From the NCBI GenBank assembly GCA_009885535.1, contig VFKL01000160.1, forward strand, positions 1 through 34,846: a stretch of DNA of 34,846 nt, in the 5' to 3' direction. This document shows, in pieces, positions 1 to 8,750 of the stretch; position 1 is the first letter of the stretch; each line of letters begins with the position of its first letter. The notes beneath the pieces were generated by a model, which did no database searches, was not told the DNA's origin, and saw nothing but the letters and a program-made list of their open reading frames with translations. Made by a program: the position numbers and the translations under genes. This DNA is from Chitinophagaceae bacterium. GTDB lineage: Bacteria; Bacteroidota; Bacteroidia; Chitinophagales; Chitinophagaceae.

Positions 1-1740
1 ACCAATACCTACATCGAAAAAGATTTGAGCATCAATGAAGAGCTCGATAAATTAAGGTTGCAAGCAACAGCGCAATTATTAAGCGGCAGAAGAGATATTG
101 TTATTGTAGCGAGTGTGAGTTGCATTTATGGTATGGGAAATCCTACGGAATACGAAAATGGAATTATTCGTATTCACACCGGACAAGTTTTATCGCGCCA
201 AGGATTTTTACATGCATTGGTGAATTCATTATATCATAGAAGTCAGGGCGATTTTGAACGCGGCTCATTCAGAGTTAATGGCGATACCATCGACATCAAT
301 TTACCTTATGTAGATTTTGGTTATCGCATTTGTTTTTTTGGTGATGAAATAGAATCCATAGAAACGCTGGAACTCAGCTCTGGCAAACGAATTGGCGCTG
401 TTGAAAATGCAGCCATCTTTCCGGCCAATCTTTATCTCGCTCCGAAAGATATGCTCGCTCAAGTGATCAGCGATATTCAGGACGAAGTTGCTGCTCAAGT
501 TCAATATTTTAAAAATGTGGGCAAACATATCGAGGCGCAACGTATTGGCGAACGTGTTGAATATGATCTTGAAATGATTCGCGAACTTGGCTACTGCACA
601 GGCATTGAAAATTATTCTCGATTTTTTGATAGAAGAAAACCTGGCGACAGACCATTCTGTTTATTAGATTATTTTCCAAGTGATTTTTTAACCATCATAG
701 ATGAAAGCCATCAAACCATTCCTCAAATTAGTGGCATGTATGGTGGCGATAGAAGTAGAAAATTGAACCTTGTAGATTACGGATTTCGTTTGCCATCGGC
801 CATGGATAATCGCCCGCAAAATTTCAATGAGTTTGAAAACATCATCAACCAAACTGTTTTCGTTTCTGCAACACCAGGAGAATATGAATTGCAAAAATGT
901 GGCGGCGTTGTTGTAGAGCAAGTGGTAAGGCCAACAGGCTTATTAGATCCGCCCATTGAAGTGCGACCAACATTAAATCAAATCGATGATTTGCTGGATG
1001 AAATAGACAATCGAATTCAACAGGGAGATCGTGTTTTGGTAACGACCTTGACCAAACGAATGGCCGAAGAAATGAATAAATATTTAGGTCGTATAAATAT
1101 AAAATCGAAATACATTCATAGTGATGTAGATACCTTGGAAAGGGTAGAAATATTGCGTGAATTAAGACTTGGAACCATCGACGTTTTGGTGGGCGTGAAT
1201 TTGTTAAGAGAGGGTTTGGATTTACCGGAAGTGTCGCTTGTAGCCATTATGGATGCGGATAAAGAAGGGTTTTTAAGGAATGAAAGAAGTTTAACGCAAA
1301 CAGCAGGAAGAGCGGCAAGAAATGCAAATGGCTTGGTTATTTTTTATGGAGATAAAATAACCATGAGCATGCAAAAAACCATGGATGAAACCTTGAGACG
1401 AAGGGAAAAGCAAATTTCGTATAACATCAAACACAACATCACACCTACAACCATAAAAAAATCTATTGATCAGGTTATTGCCCAGGGAAGCGTGTTGGAT
1501 GTAAAAGGCTACGACCCATCAAATCCTTATGCTACGCAAGATGAAGCACAACCATTACCATTAGCCGCAGAAGAACAAACAGAATACCAAACCATTCCTC
1601 AATTGGAAAAAGCCATTGCTAAAATCAAAAAGGAAATGGACAAAGCCGCTAAAGACCTCGATTTTATGGAAGCTGCAAGGTTAAGGGACATTATGTTTGG
1701 GATGAAGAATCAGTTGGAGAAGATGAATGGGAAGGGATAA
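1..1740 (+). CDS. uvrB: UvrABC system protein B, 5'-truncated by window edge
   Basis: This is the damage-verification helicase-like subunit of nucleotide excision repair, acting with UvrA and UvrC in the cytoplasm. The frame is open from base 1 (it reads TNTYIEKD before the first in-window TTG at 25), so the gene starts upstream and roughly the first 100 residues are missing, including Walker A and the first part of the beta-hairpin. About 579 of some 670 usual residues are visible. Diagnostic segments are VASVSCIYGMGNP near the start, the helicase stretch NLLREGLDLPEVSL followed by DADKEGFLRNERS and QTAGRAARN, and a C-terminal UVR domain (about 45 residues, LEKAIAKIKKEMD to the end) that contacts UvrC. 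A hairpin terminator follows about 80 bp after the stop codon. The family assignment is certain; only the start is unseen. Confidence 0.97.
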   Translation, partial: TNTYIEKDLSINEELDKLRLQATAQLLSGRRDIVIVASVSCIYGMGNPTEYENGIIRIHTGQVLSRQGFLHALVNSLYHRSQGDFERGSFRVNGDTIDINLPYVDFGYRICFFGDEIESIETLELSSGKRIGAVENAAIFPANLYLAPKDMLAQVISDIQDEVAAQVQYFKNVGKHIEAQRIGERVEYDLEMIRELGYCTGIENYSRFFDRRKPGDRPFCLLDYFPSDFLTIIDESHQTIPQISGMYGGDRSRKLNLVDYGFRLPSAMDNRPQNFNEFENIINQTVFVSATPGEYELQKCGGVVVEQVVRPTGLLDPPIEVRPTLNQIDDLLDEIDNRIQQGDRVLVTTLTKRMAEEMNKYLGRINIKSKYIHSDVDTLERVEILRELRLGTIDVLVGVNLLREGLDLPEVSLVAIMDADKEGFLRNERSLTQTAGRAARNANGLVIFYGDKITMSMQKTMDETLRRREKQISYNIKHNITPTTIKKSIDQVIAQGSVLDVKGYDPSNPYATQDEAQPLPLAAEEQTEYQTIPQLEKAIAKIKKEMDKAAKDLDFMEAARLRDIMFGMKNQLEKMNGKG

Positions 1741-1820
1741 TAGGGAAAAGTAAAAATTCAAAAGTGAAAAGTGAAAATGGGGAATGGAGTTTTGTCTAAA
1801 ATGTTGTTACATAATAGAAT

Positions 1821-1847
1821 AAAAGCAGACCACTAGATCTGCTTTTT
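1821..1847. terminator. Bidirectional hairpin terminator between uvrB and the antitoxin gene
   Basis: The perfect 9-bp inverted repeat AAAAGCAGA / TCTGCTTTT with an 8-base loop lies between two convergent genes. On the plus strand it is followed by a T-rich run (TTTTTACTTTT), and on the minus strand by TTTTATTC. It is placed to end uvrB transcription from the left and the toxin-antitoxin transcript from the right. Confidence 0.75.
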
Positions 1848-1851
1848 ACTT

Positions 1852-2160
1852 TTATAACTCAACATTCAATTTTAAATGTCCTCCAAAGCCTTCACGGATG
1901 ATTCGCATTAAAGTAGACAATCTGATATCAGATGCATCATTTTCTATTCTTGATATGTAGGTTTTTGTAGTGCCGCATTTAAGCGCCAATTGATCTTGCG
2001 TCATTCCGGATTCTTTTCTCAATTCCTGCAACATTACACCCAACTTAAACGCTTCAAAGCCTTCCTCGTATTGTTCGCGAGATTTGGTGCCTTTTTTCCC
2101 ATATTGTAAATCCAAATGATCAGCAAATGAGGTTAAGTTTTCTTTTGTATTCTTTTTCAT
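1852..2160 (-). CDS. XRE-family antitoxin of a HigBA-like pair
   Basis: A 102-residue Cro/C1-type helix-turn-helix protein. The HTH lies at about residues 45-95 (LRKESGMTQDQLALKCGTTK, then YISRIENDASDI). The N-terminal 40 residues are charged and could be the part that binds the toxin. Its ATG lies 6 bp after the toxin stop codon, so the two genes are almost certainly one transcript with the toxin first, the order typical of higBA and opposite to most type II systems. In known HigBA pairs the antitoxin neutralises the toxin and represses the shared promoter. The family call is strong; the HigA name is by family resemblance and gene order only. Confidence 0.88.
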   Translation of the reverse strand: MKKNTKENLTSFADHLDLQYGKKGTKSREQYEEGFEAFKLGVMLQELRKESGMTQDQLALKCGTTKTYISRIENDASDIRLSTLMRIIREGFGGHLKLNVEL

Positions 2161-2166
2161 AAAAAT

Positions 2167-2520
2167 CTACTTTTTTTGTTCTTCAAAATATTCTTTCATC
2201 AACTTCTCCGCCAATTGAATTTCATTCGCAGGTGTTTTCTGCGTTTTCTTTTGGAATCCATTTAAAAGTATTACAAGCTTCCCTTTATCGAAACAACAAA
2301 AAACACGATAAATATTTGAACCAACTTCAACACGAATTTCAAATAGTCCGTTGGTAGATGAAAGATGTTTAAAATATTTTTCAGGAACCTTTTCTAAAGT
2401 TGCGATTAGTTGTAAAGTCCAGTTAAACTTCTTTTTTGTTTCAGGATTTAATTTCTCAAAAAAATCCAGATAATAATTTTTATAATAAAATATGTTCCTG
2501 ATGAAATTATTGTCCACCAA
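2167..2520 (-). CDS. RelE/HigB-like toxin (phage Gp49-like family, PF05973)
   Basis: A protein of about 117 residues of the RelE/ParE superfamily. The family core is clear: LSSTNGLFEIRVEVGSNIYR (about residues 54-73), then VFCCFDKGKLVILLNGFQKK and KTPANEIQLAEKLMKEY. Characterised members are ribosome-dependent mRNA interferases that slow translation when the antitoxin is lost. No ATG is available at the 5' end: the frame can open at TTG (2520) or at the GTG next to it (2517). A Bacteroidota -7 box, TAACTTTG, lies directly before the TTG, so the message may be leaderless or nearly so. The partner antitoxin follows after 6 bp. Family and pairing are well supported; the exact start is not. Confidence 0.88.
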   Translation of the reverse strand: MVDNNFIRNIFYYKNYYLDFFEKLNPETKKKFNWTLQLIATLEKVPEKYFKHLSSTNGLFEIRVEVGSNIYRVFCCFDKGKLVILLNGFQKKTQKTPANEIQLAEKLMKEYFEEQKK

Positions 2521-2521
2521 A

Positions 2522-2529
2522 CAAAGTTA
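2522..2529 (-). promoter_or_regulatory. Candidate -7 box (TAACTTTG) of the toxin-antitoxin operon
   Basis: On the minus strand TAACTTTG matches the Bacteroidota -7 consensus TAnnTTTG exactly and ends two bases before the TTG/GTG start region of the toxin. No good TTG -33 box lies 19-20 bp upstream (the nearest TTG is only 13 bp away), so the match is partial. If used, the 5' UTR would be close to zero. Confidence 0.45.
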
Positions 2530-2700
2530 GCTAATTGGATAACAAAAGTAAATTGTTTTTTATGAATTATAATGGACTAAGGTTCCCAGATAAAGTCAGA
2601 ACTCTTGGTAATCTGATAAAATATTATTTCTTATTTTTTAGTTTTCTCTTATACTTAGCAGGGGTTAAAAAATTTCTCGTGAGGTAATGACTAGATTTTC

Positions 2701-2725
2701 AAACCGTTACAATTTGAAACGGTTT
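2701..2725. terminator. Hairpin in the gap downstream of the HTH gene
   Basis: The perfect 8-bp inverted repeat AAACCGTT / AACGGTTT has a 9-base loop and lies 70 bp past the minus-strand HTH stop codon, before the toxin promoter. It lacks a strong T-run on the minus strand (GAAAA follows), so it may be a weak terminator or a protein-binding palindrome. The rest of 2530-2794 holds nothing else I recognise. Confidence 0.35.
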
Positions 2726-2794
2726 TAATTACAAAGACGTTGCAAATAACTACCAATTTTGACGTTGCGATGTTCCTTACCTCTTTATATATTA

Positions 2795-3028
2795 TCAACT
2801 CCTTGTTAATTTATTATAATCCTCAATAGACATATACTCCAGAATATCTCCCGGCTGACAATTCAAAACTTCACAAATCGCTTCCAAAGTTGAAAAACGG
2901 ATTGCTTTAGCTTTTCCACTTTTCAAAATGCTTACATTGGAAATGGTAATGTCTAAACGTTCACTTAGCTCCGTCAACGACATTTTTCTTCTGGCAAGCA
3001 TCACATCTAAATTTACTACTATTGGCAT
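2795..3028 (-). CDS. Small HTH regulator (YozG-like, HTH_26 type) paired with DUF2975
   Basis: A 77-residue, nearly minimal Cro/C1-type DNA-binding protein. It consists of one HTH: VMLARRKMSLTELSERLDIT, then ISNVSILKSGKAKAIRFSTL, then the closing helix EAICEVLNCQPGDILEY that marks the HTH_26/YozG subgroup. The ATG lies 3 bp after the stop codon of the DUF2975 gene, so the two are cotranscribed. This pairing recurs in many Firmicutes and Bacteroidota (for example yoaS-yozG in Bacillus subtilis); the target genes are unknown, and autoregulation is the simplest guess. Confidence 0.85.
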   Translation of the reverse strand: MPIVVNLDVMLARRKMSLTELSERLDITISNVSILKSGKAKAIRFSTLEAICEVLNCQPGDILEYMSIEDYNKLTRS

Positions 3029-3031
3029 ATG

Positions 3032-3601
3032 TTATATGGTTAATTTTTGTTCCTGATCTATTTGCAATCCACGTTTGTAAATCACCATCAGGTTGCCCAA
3101 TATAATGGCAATATAAAACTCGGCGTTGTATAAAAATGACCTCCCTTTTAAATGATATTCACCTGAAGTAATTTCCTTTACCAACTGAAAAAAATAATAA
3201 TCTCTGATTAGATGCAAAGCAAGAAAGATAAAAGAGGTAAACATAAGTGCTTTGATACCTTTTAAAGATTTGGGCGTAAATCCATCTGTTATTAAATTAT
3301 AGTTTTTGAAAAATACCAATAAAATTAAAGAAAGTGCAGTTGTGTAATAAACGTAAATAGGGTCATACCAGAAATCTCCAGGCCCAATTAGTCGTTGCAG
3401 CAGGTTAGGTTTATCAATTGATAGTACCTTACTATTCATTAAAGTTGCATCATTGTATTTAACAAGCGTTTCCATTGAATTAATTTTTGAAACAGGCAAA
3501 TCAATCCAATAATCCGAACTTGGTATGAGAATTAGCATCGTTATATAAACCAATCCAAAGCCAATTAAAACATAGAGATAGTATTTTACAGTTTTTTTCA
3601 T
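3032..3601 (-). CDS. DUF2975 integral membrane protein
   Basis: A 189-residue protein with four predicted membrane segments: about residues 7-27 (YLYVLIGFGLVYITMLILI), 84-99, 115-131 and 160-175 (FYIAIILGNLMVIY). A loop of about 55 residues separates the first two and would face outside the membrane. Length, four-helix layout and the immediately following HTH_26 regulator match the DUF2975 family, whose function is unknown. The ATG start at 3601 is supported by a Bacteroidota-type promoter 17-46 bp upstream. Confidence 0.8.
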   Translation of the reverse strand: MKKTVKYYLYVLIGFGLVYITMLILIPSSDYWIDLPVSKINSMETLVKYNDATLMNSKVLSIDKPNLLQRLIGPGDFWYDPIYVYYTTALSLILLVFFKNYNLITDGFTPKSLKGIKALMFTSFIFLALHLIRDYYFFQLVKEITSGEYHLKGRSFLYNAEFYIAIILGNLMVIYKRGLQIDQEQKLTI

Positions 3602-3617
3602 TTGTTTAAAATTTATT

Positions 3618-3647
3618 GCAAAGTAGTATTTTATTATTGATAAACAA
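3618..3647 (-). promoter_or_regulatory. Promoter of the DUF2975-HTH operon
   Basis: Reading the minus strand, TTG (3647-3645) is followed by 19 bases and then TACTTTGC (3625-3618), close to the Bacteroidota pattern TTG-N19/20-TAnnTTTG. The distance to the ATG at 3601 would give a short leader of about 10-15 nt. This is a consensus match only. Confidence 0.5.
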
Positions 3648-3690
3648 TAATTATTGTCTTTTTTTCAAAAGTTTTTTTCGCAAAGATTTA

Positions 3691-3876
3691 TTTTGGTTTG
3701 GGATAGATGCGGGGATAATTATTGGTAGACAAAATAATGAAATAGGGTTTAAAGGAGATGCTTTTCGTATAAACATGTTTACAGAAATTAACAAAGGCAT
3801 AGGATTAAGCATTGGTACAATCAGAGATGCAAAAAAAACTGCGGTACCTATAATTGGGATAAGGTTTCCGTTTTAG
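3691..3876 (+). pseudogene. Possible 3' remnant of an outer-membrane beta-barrel protein gene
   Basis: About 60 codons read FGIDAGIIIGRQNNEIGFKG, then INMFTEINKGIGLSIG and finally VPIIGIRFPF before the stop. Alternating hydrophobic and polar residues with a terminal aromatic resemble the last strands of an outer-membrane beta-barrel. There is no credible start codon or signal peptide: the frame upstream is low complexity and overlaps the divergent DUF2975 promoter. I read it as the surviving 3' end of a lost gene. A chance reading frame is possible. Confidence 0.35.
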
Positions 3877-3967
3877 AATATTTAATCTTGAAAACAAAGC
3901 AGATATAAATATTAATATGGAGCTGGTGTTTTATTTATAGGCGTTTGGCATTCTAAAATAATCCCCA

Positions 3968-4882
3968 CTATTTCTTCATCTCAACCGCAATTTTCCCCGC
4001 CAAGCTAGCATTGTGATGAATCAACGCAATGTTTGCATCAAGGCTTTCTCCTTTTGAATGCTCAGCAATATATTTTAGTAAAAACGGCGTTATTTCTTTT
4101 CCGATAATATTGTTTTCGGTTGAGGCTGATAATGCCTGTTGAATATACCCTTCAATAGTTTCAGCATCTACTTCTTGATCTTTTGGAACAGGGTTGGCGA
4201 TTAAAACAGAACCATTTAATCCCAAGTCCCATTTTACTTGTAGCATTTCTGCAATTGATGATGGCGTATCAATGCTCAATGGAGAATTAAATCCACTTTT
4301 TCGGGAGTAAAAACTAGGAAACTCTTTTTGTCCAAAAGTAACAACAGGGATGCCTAAGGTTTCCAGATATTCAAGGGTAAGTCCAATGTCTAAAATAGAT
4401 TTCACCCCTGCAGAAACCACGGCTACATTAGTCGATGACATTTCAGTTAAATCGGCAGAAATATCCATCGTATTTTCTGCACCTCTATGTACACCTCCAA
4501 TTCCACCGGTAGCAAAAATTTGAATGCCCGCCATTGCTGCAATTCTCATTGTAGCAGCCACAGTTGTTGCACCTGGTAATTTATTCGCAATCACATAAGG
4601 CATATCACGAATACTAACTTTCCACACATTTTTTTCTTTACCAAAAAACTCCAAATCATCACTCGTTAACCCAACATAACATTTACCTTCTTTAATGGCA
4701 ATGGTAGCAGGTATCGCACCTTCCGCCCTAACAGCAGCTTCTACACTAATGGCGGTTTCTACATTTCTTGGATATGGCATTCCATGAGAAATGATGGTAG
4801 ATTCTAACGCTACAATGGGCTGGTTGTTTTTAATGGCTTCCGCAACTTCGGGATGAATATGTAAAAAATCAGTTTTAATCAT
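3968..4882 (-). CDS. psuG: Pseudouridine-5'-phosphate glycosidase
   Basis: This enzyme splits pseudouridine 5'-phosphate into uracil and ribose 5-phosphate (family reaction, reversible, Mn-dependent), the second step of pseudouridine salvage. The 304 residues match the family's usual length, and hallmark segments are VALESTIISHGMPYPRN near residue 25, GAIPATIAIKEGKCYVGL, and the glycine-rich IFATGGIGGVHRGAENTMDI in the middle, followed by DLTEMS and VVSAGVKSILDIG. The ATG overlaps the end of psuK by 8 bp (4875-4882), which indicates translational coupling and supports this start. No transporter gene is adjacent. No obvious terminator is seen between its stop codon and the remnant at 3876. Confidence 0.95.
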   Translation of the reverse strand: MIKTDFLHIHPEVAEAIKNNQPIVALESTIISHGMPYPRNVETAISVEAAVRAEGAIPATIAIKEGKCYVGLTSDDLEFFGKEKNVWKVSIRDMPYVIANKLPGATTVAATMRIAAMAGIQIFATGGIGGVHRGAENTMDISADLTEMSSTNVAVVSAGVKSILDIGLTLEYLETLGIPVVTFGQKEFPSFYSRKSGFNSPLSIDTPSSIAEMLQVKWDLGLNGSVLIANPVPKDQEVDAETIEGYIQQALSASTENNIIGKEITPFLLKYIAEHSKGESLDANIALIHHNASLAGKIAVEMKK

Positions 4883-5798
4883 GATAATATTTTGTACCTA
4901 GTAATAATAATTTTTGTTTTGTGATGGACTTGTCAACAGCGCCTACTTTATACAAAATGTCTAAAGCAAAACTATGGGCAATCTTAAGACAGTCAATTTC
5001 TGAAAATTGATTTAAGTAAGCAAAAATCCAGGCAGCAAGGGCAGCATCTCCCGCTCCAGTAGAGTCTTTGATGGTAATTTGTGGAACGCCTAATTGAATT
5101 GGTTTCGAGCCGTTATAAATGATGGATCCCTTTTCTCCCAAGCTTATCCAAACTTGTTTAACGCCTCTGTTAATAAGCATCATTGATAAGTTGTCGAGTT
5201 TATTTTCAACGTCATTTTGAATAGAATAAATCTCATCTTGATTTGGTGTAATCATAAACACCCCATTCAAATCTATGGTAGATAATTTATTGGCTTTAGC
5301 AATGGATACCGGCTCGATGATCAATTTTTTATTTTCAATCAATGAAAAATTAATCAACCACTTCAATGCTTCTATTTCAAGGTTAGTATCCGCAACAATT
5401 ATTTCTGCTTCTTTTAAAATATCAATTCTCGTTTGTAAAAAATCAGCAGTAATCATTTTAGAAAGTGTATCCGAACATGCTGCTGTAAACAAACTTCCAT
5501 CGGGTTGATGTATGGCGCAATATTTTCCAGTTGGCTCATCAATTTCTAGGGAATGTTCAAAGGATAATCCTGTTTCTAAAAAGCTTTTCTTAATGAATGC
5601 AGCATCCGAATCTGATCCAAAAACGGTGATAAACTCAACATCTATTTCTAACAGAGAAAGATGCCTTGCAATGTTACTCATGACACCACCAATCTCTTTT
5701 TTTTGAATGGCAGGATTTGATGTGGATGTAATGATTGGTTCTCCACAAAAAAATAATTCATCGATTAAAACGGCTCCTATACATACAACTGATGGCAT
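4875..5798 (-). CDS. psuK: Pseudouridine kinase, PfkB family
   Basis: A PfkB/ribokinase-fold sugar kinase of about 307 residues. It carries the glycine-rich N-terminal signature (KEIGGVMSNIARHL) and the C-terminal PfkB signature with catalytic Asp (IKDSTGAGDAALAAW). PfkB kinases have many substrates; here the overlap with psuG identifies it as the kinase making pseudouridine 5'-phosphate from pseudouridine. The frame could open at a TTG at 5804, but I chose the ATG at 5798 (MPSVVCIGAVLIDE): the TTG lies inside a consensus -7 promoter box, and the ATG places the first beta strand at the usual distance from the N terminus. Function is inferred from context plus family. Confidence 0.92.
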   Translation of the reverse strand: MPSVVCIGAVLIDELFFCGEPIITSTSNPAIQKKEIGGVMSNIARHLSLLEIDVEFITVFGSDSDAAFIKKSFLETGLSFEHSLEIDEPTGKYCAIHQPDGSLFTAACSDTLSKMITADFLQTRIDILKEAEIIVADTNLEIEALKWLINFSLIENKKLIIEPVSIAKANKLSTIDLNGVFMITPNQDEIYSIQNDVENKLDNLSMMLINRGVKQVWISLGEKGSIIYNGSKPIQLGVPQITIKDSTGAGDAALAAWIFAYLNQFSEIDCLKIAHSFALDILYKVGAVDKSITKQKLLLLGTKYYHD

Positions 5799-5801
5799 GC
5801 G

Positions 5802-5809
5802 CAAATATA
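5802..5809 (-). promoter_or_regulatory. -7 box (TATATTTG) of psuK-psuG
   Basis: On the minus strand TATATTTG is an exact match to TAnnTTTG and ends 3 bases before the psuK ATG at 5798. Transcription would start at or within a few bases of the start codon, giving a leaderless or near-leaderless mRNA. The -33 region has TTT/TTA rather than TTG at the expected spacing. Confidence 0.5.
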
Positions 5810-5912
5810 ACCAATATGGCAGTATGTAAACTAATGCGCCGCTATTTCAACATAGCTACAATTTTCAAATACAAAAGCCTAGTTAAAGCACAATTTTAAT
5901 TACTTTTATGCC

Positions 5913-8741
5913 ATGCAGAAAAAATTGTATTTACTCGATGCGTTTGCGCTCGTTTTCAGGGCTTATTACGCCCTTATTAGAAGTCCGCGAATTACAAGTA
6001 CAGGAAGAAACACCAACGCTCAATTTGGATTTACCAACGCAATTATCGAACTCATCAACAACCAAAAGCCAACGCACATGGCGGTTTGCTTCGATACACA
6101 TGCATTAACCGAAAGACATATCGATTTCGCAGATTATAAAGCCAACAGACAAGAAACACCGGAGGATATTTTATCGGCAGTTCCAGACATCAAAAAAATC
6201 ATCAAAGGATTTAATATTCCTGTGGTAGAAATGGATGGCTTTGAAGCAGATGATGTTATTGGCACTTTGGCAAAACAAGCAGAACTATTGGGATACGATG
6301 TGTATATGGTTACGCCGGATAAAGACTACGGACAATTGGTGAGCCAACACATTAAAATGTACAAGCCCGCTTACCAAGGTGGCACACATGAAATTTTCGG
6401 ACCCGAAGAAATCTGTGCAAAATGGGACATCGAACATGTGCATCAAGTGATAGACATGCTGGGCATGATGGGAGATGCAGTTGATAACATTCCTGGAATT
6501 CCTGGCGTAGGTGAAAAAACAGCCGCCAAACTTTTAAAAGAATTTGGTTCGTTAGAAAACGTTTTAGAAAACGCAGCAACGATAAAAGGGGCGTTAGGTG
6601 AGAAAATTCGTAACGGCAAAGAGAAAGCCATTATGAGTAAAAAACTCGCCACCATTATTACCAACGTACCTGTTGAGTTTCACGAAGAAGATTATAAATT
6701 GAAAGAATGGAATAAAGAAGCACTGACAGAAATTTTCACGTCATTGGAATTCAAAACAATGGCAAAAAGAATTTTAGGCGAAACATTAGAATTGCCCAAT
6801 GATAAACCTAAAGTATCTGCGCAACCAGCTCAAATGGACTTGTTTGGCAACTATGTTGAAACAGCAGGTTCTTCTCACGTTTCAAAGATTGAAAACAATA
6901 CAGAAAATTATACATCATCAGATAAAAACATCGATAATACCAATCATGATTATAAGCTAGTAAATGATGAAGTTTCATTAAAAAACCTAATTGCCCTTTT
7001 AGAAAAAGAAAATGAAATTTGTTTTGATACTGAAACCACAAACATTGATGCCAACCTTGCAAACCTTGTAGGATTAAGCTTTTCGGTAAAGGCTCACGAA
7101 GCTTTTTATGTGCCATGTAGTGCAGATCAAAATGAATGTATGGCTTTATTAAATCAATTCAATCCGATTTTTGAAAATCCAGAAAAGAAATGGATTGGAC
7201 AAAACATCAAATATGATTTGTTGGTTTTGAAATGGTACAACATCGACATTAAAGGATCTTTTTTTGATACGATGTTGGCGCACTACGTAATTGAGCCCGA
7301 AGGAAAAAGAAGCATGGATTTACTGAGCGAAAAATACCTTGGTTATGAACCCGTTCATATTGAAGCGTTGATTGGTAAAAAAGGAAAGAATCAAGGCAAT
7401 ATGCGTGATGTGGAGATTGAAAAAGTAAAAGAATATGCTGGGGAAGATGCAGACATTACCCTTCAATTGAAAGAAAAATTTGCGCCACAAGTCATACAAC
7501 TGGAAGTAGAAAAAATATTTAATGAAGTAGAATGTCCATTGGTTAAAGTGTTGGCCAATATGGAGTTTGAAGGCATAAAAATTGATGAGCAATTTCTCAA
7601 CCATTATTCCAAAGACTTAGAAATAGACGCCAAAAAAGCGGAAGAATCTGTGTACGAACAAGCAGGCGTTAGATTTAATTTAGCCTCTCCAAAACAATTG
7701 GGCGAAGTATTGTTTGAAAAATTACAACTCGATCCAAAAGCAAAAAAAACAAAGACAGGTCAGTATGCCACTGGTGAAGACATCTTAACCAAACTTGCTG
7801 TACAACATAAAATTTGCGACGACATTTTAATCTTTCGTGAGCTCACGAAATTGAAATCAACTTATGTAGATTCGTTGCCACAATTGATTAATCCTAAAAC
7901 GGGAAGGGTGCATACGAGTTATGCACAAGCTGTAGCTGTTACAGGTCGATTGAGCAGCAATAATCCCAATTTGCAAAACATTCCCATTAGAACAGAAAGG
8001 GGAAAAGAAATCAGAAAAGCATTTGTGCCTCGCGATGAAAACCATGTATTGGTTTCGGCGGATTATTCACAAATTGAATTAAGGATTGTAGCTGCAATCA
8101 GTGGTGATGTAAATATGTGCGAAGCATTCAGAACAGGAAAAGACATTCATACGGCAACGGCGGCGAAGGTATTTAACGTAGAAGAAACTGAAGTGACTAA
8201 AGAGATGCGTTACAAAGCGAAGAGTGTAAACTTTGGAATTATATACGGACAAGGTGCTTTTGGATTGGCAGAAAATTTAGGCATATCCAGAACTGAAGCG
8301 AAAGAAATAATCGACAACTACAAAAAACAGTTTCCAAATATTCAGCAGTACATGGATGAAACCATCAAATTTGGAAAAGATAACGGATATGTACAAACGT
8401 TGATGGGACGTAAGCGTTGGTTGAAAGACATCAATTCGGCAAACTTTACCATTCGTGGGTTTGCAGAAAGAAACGCGATTAATTCGCCTATTCAAGGAAC
8501 GGCTGCCGATATGATCAAACTCGCTATGATAAAAATTGACGCGGCTTTTGTGCAACATCAATTCAAATCAAAAATGATATTACAAGTACATGATGAATTG
8601 GTATTTGATGTAGTAAAAGAAGAACTTGAAAAAGTGAAACCTGTTATTTTAGAATGTATGCAGCATGCGTTGGTTTTACCAAATGAAGTACCTACAGATG
8701 CTGAAATTGGGTTTGGCGATAATTGGTTGGCTGCTCATTAA
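5913..8741 (+). CDS. polA: DNA polymerase I with proofreading domain
   Basis: A 942-residue family A polymerase for Okazaki fragment maturation and repair gap filling. Domain order: 5'-3' flap exonuclease at about 1-290 (LLDAFALVFRAYYAL, GFEADDVIGTLA, and the helix-hairpin-helix PGIPGVGEKTAAKLL); a variable linker at about 290-350; a 3'-5' exonuclease at about 355-540; and a polymerase at about 560-942. The proofreading residues appear intact (DTET near 371, NIKYDLL, and YAGEDADIT), unlike polymerases that have lost this activity. Polymerase motifs A (DYSQIELRI, about 717), B (KSVNFGIIYGQG, about 769) and C (QVHDELVFD, about 891) are present. Start ATG 5913 is preferred; another ATG 5 bp upstream is out of frame. 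It is divergent from psuK. Confidence 0.97.
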   Translation: MQKKLYLLDAFALVFRAYYALIRSPRITSTGRNTNAQFGFTNAIIELINNQKPTHMAVCFDTHALTERHIDFADYKANRQETPEDILSAVPDIKKIIKGFNIPVVEMDGFEADDVIGTLAKQAELLGYDVYMVTPDKDYGQLVSQHIKMYKPAYQGGTHEIFGPEEICAKWDIEHVHQVIDMLGMMGDAVDNIPGIPGVGEKTAAKLLKEFGSLENVLENAATIKGALGEKIRNGKEKAIMSKKLATIITNVPVEFHEEDYKLKEWNKEALTEIFTSLEFKTMAKRILGETLELPNDKPKVSAQPAQMDLFGNYVETAGSSHVSKIENNTENYTSSDKNIDNTNHDYKLVNDEVSLKNLIALLEKENEICFDTETTNIDANLANLVGLSFSVKAHEAFYVPCSADQNECMALLNQFNPIFENPEKKWIGQNIKYDLLVLKWYNIDIKGSFFDTMLAHYVIEPEGKRSMDLLSEKYLGYEPVHIEALIGKKGKNQGNMRDVEIEKVKEYAGEDADITLQLKEKFAPQVIQLEVEKIFNEVECPLVKVLANMEFEGIKIDEQFLNHYSKDLEIDAKKAEESVYEQAGVRFNLASPKQLGEVLFEKLQLDPKAKKTKTGQYATGEDILTKLAVQHKICDDILIFRELTKLKSTYVDSLPQLINPKTGRVHTSYAQAVAVTGRLSSNNPNLQNIPIRTERGKEIRKAFVPRDENHVLVSADYSQIELRIVAAISGDVNMCEAFRTGKDIHTATAAKVFNVEETEVTKEMRYKAKSVNFGIIYGQGAFGLAENLGISRTEAKEIIDNYKKQFPNIQQYMDETIKFGKDNGYVQTLMGRKRWLKDINSANFTIRGFAERNAINSPIQGTAADMIKLAMIKIDAAFVQHQFKSKMILQVHDELVFDVVKEELEKVKPVILECMQHALVLPNEVPTDAEIGFGDNWLAAH

Positions 8742-8750
8742 AAATTGACT

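Noticed and set aside
2737-2775. Pair of GACGTTGC direct repeats as a regulatory site
   Set aside because: Only eight bases, two copies, downstream of one gene and far from any start; too weak to call.
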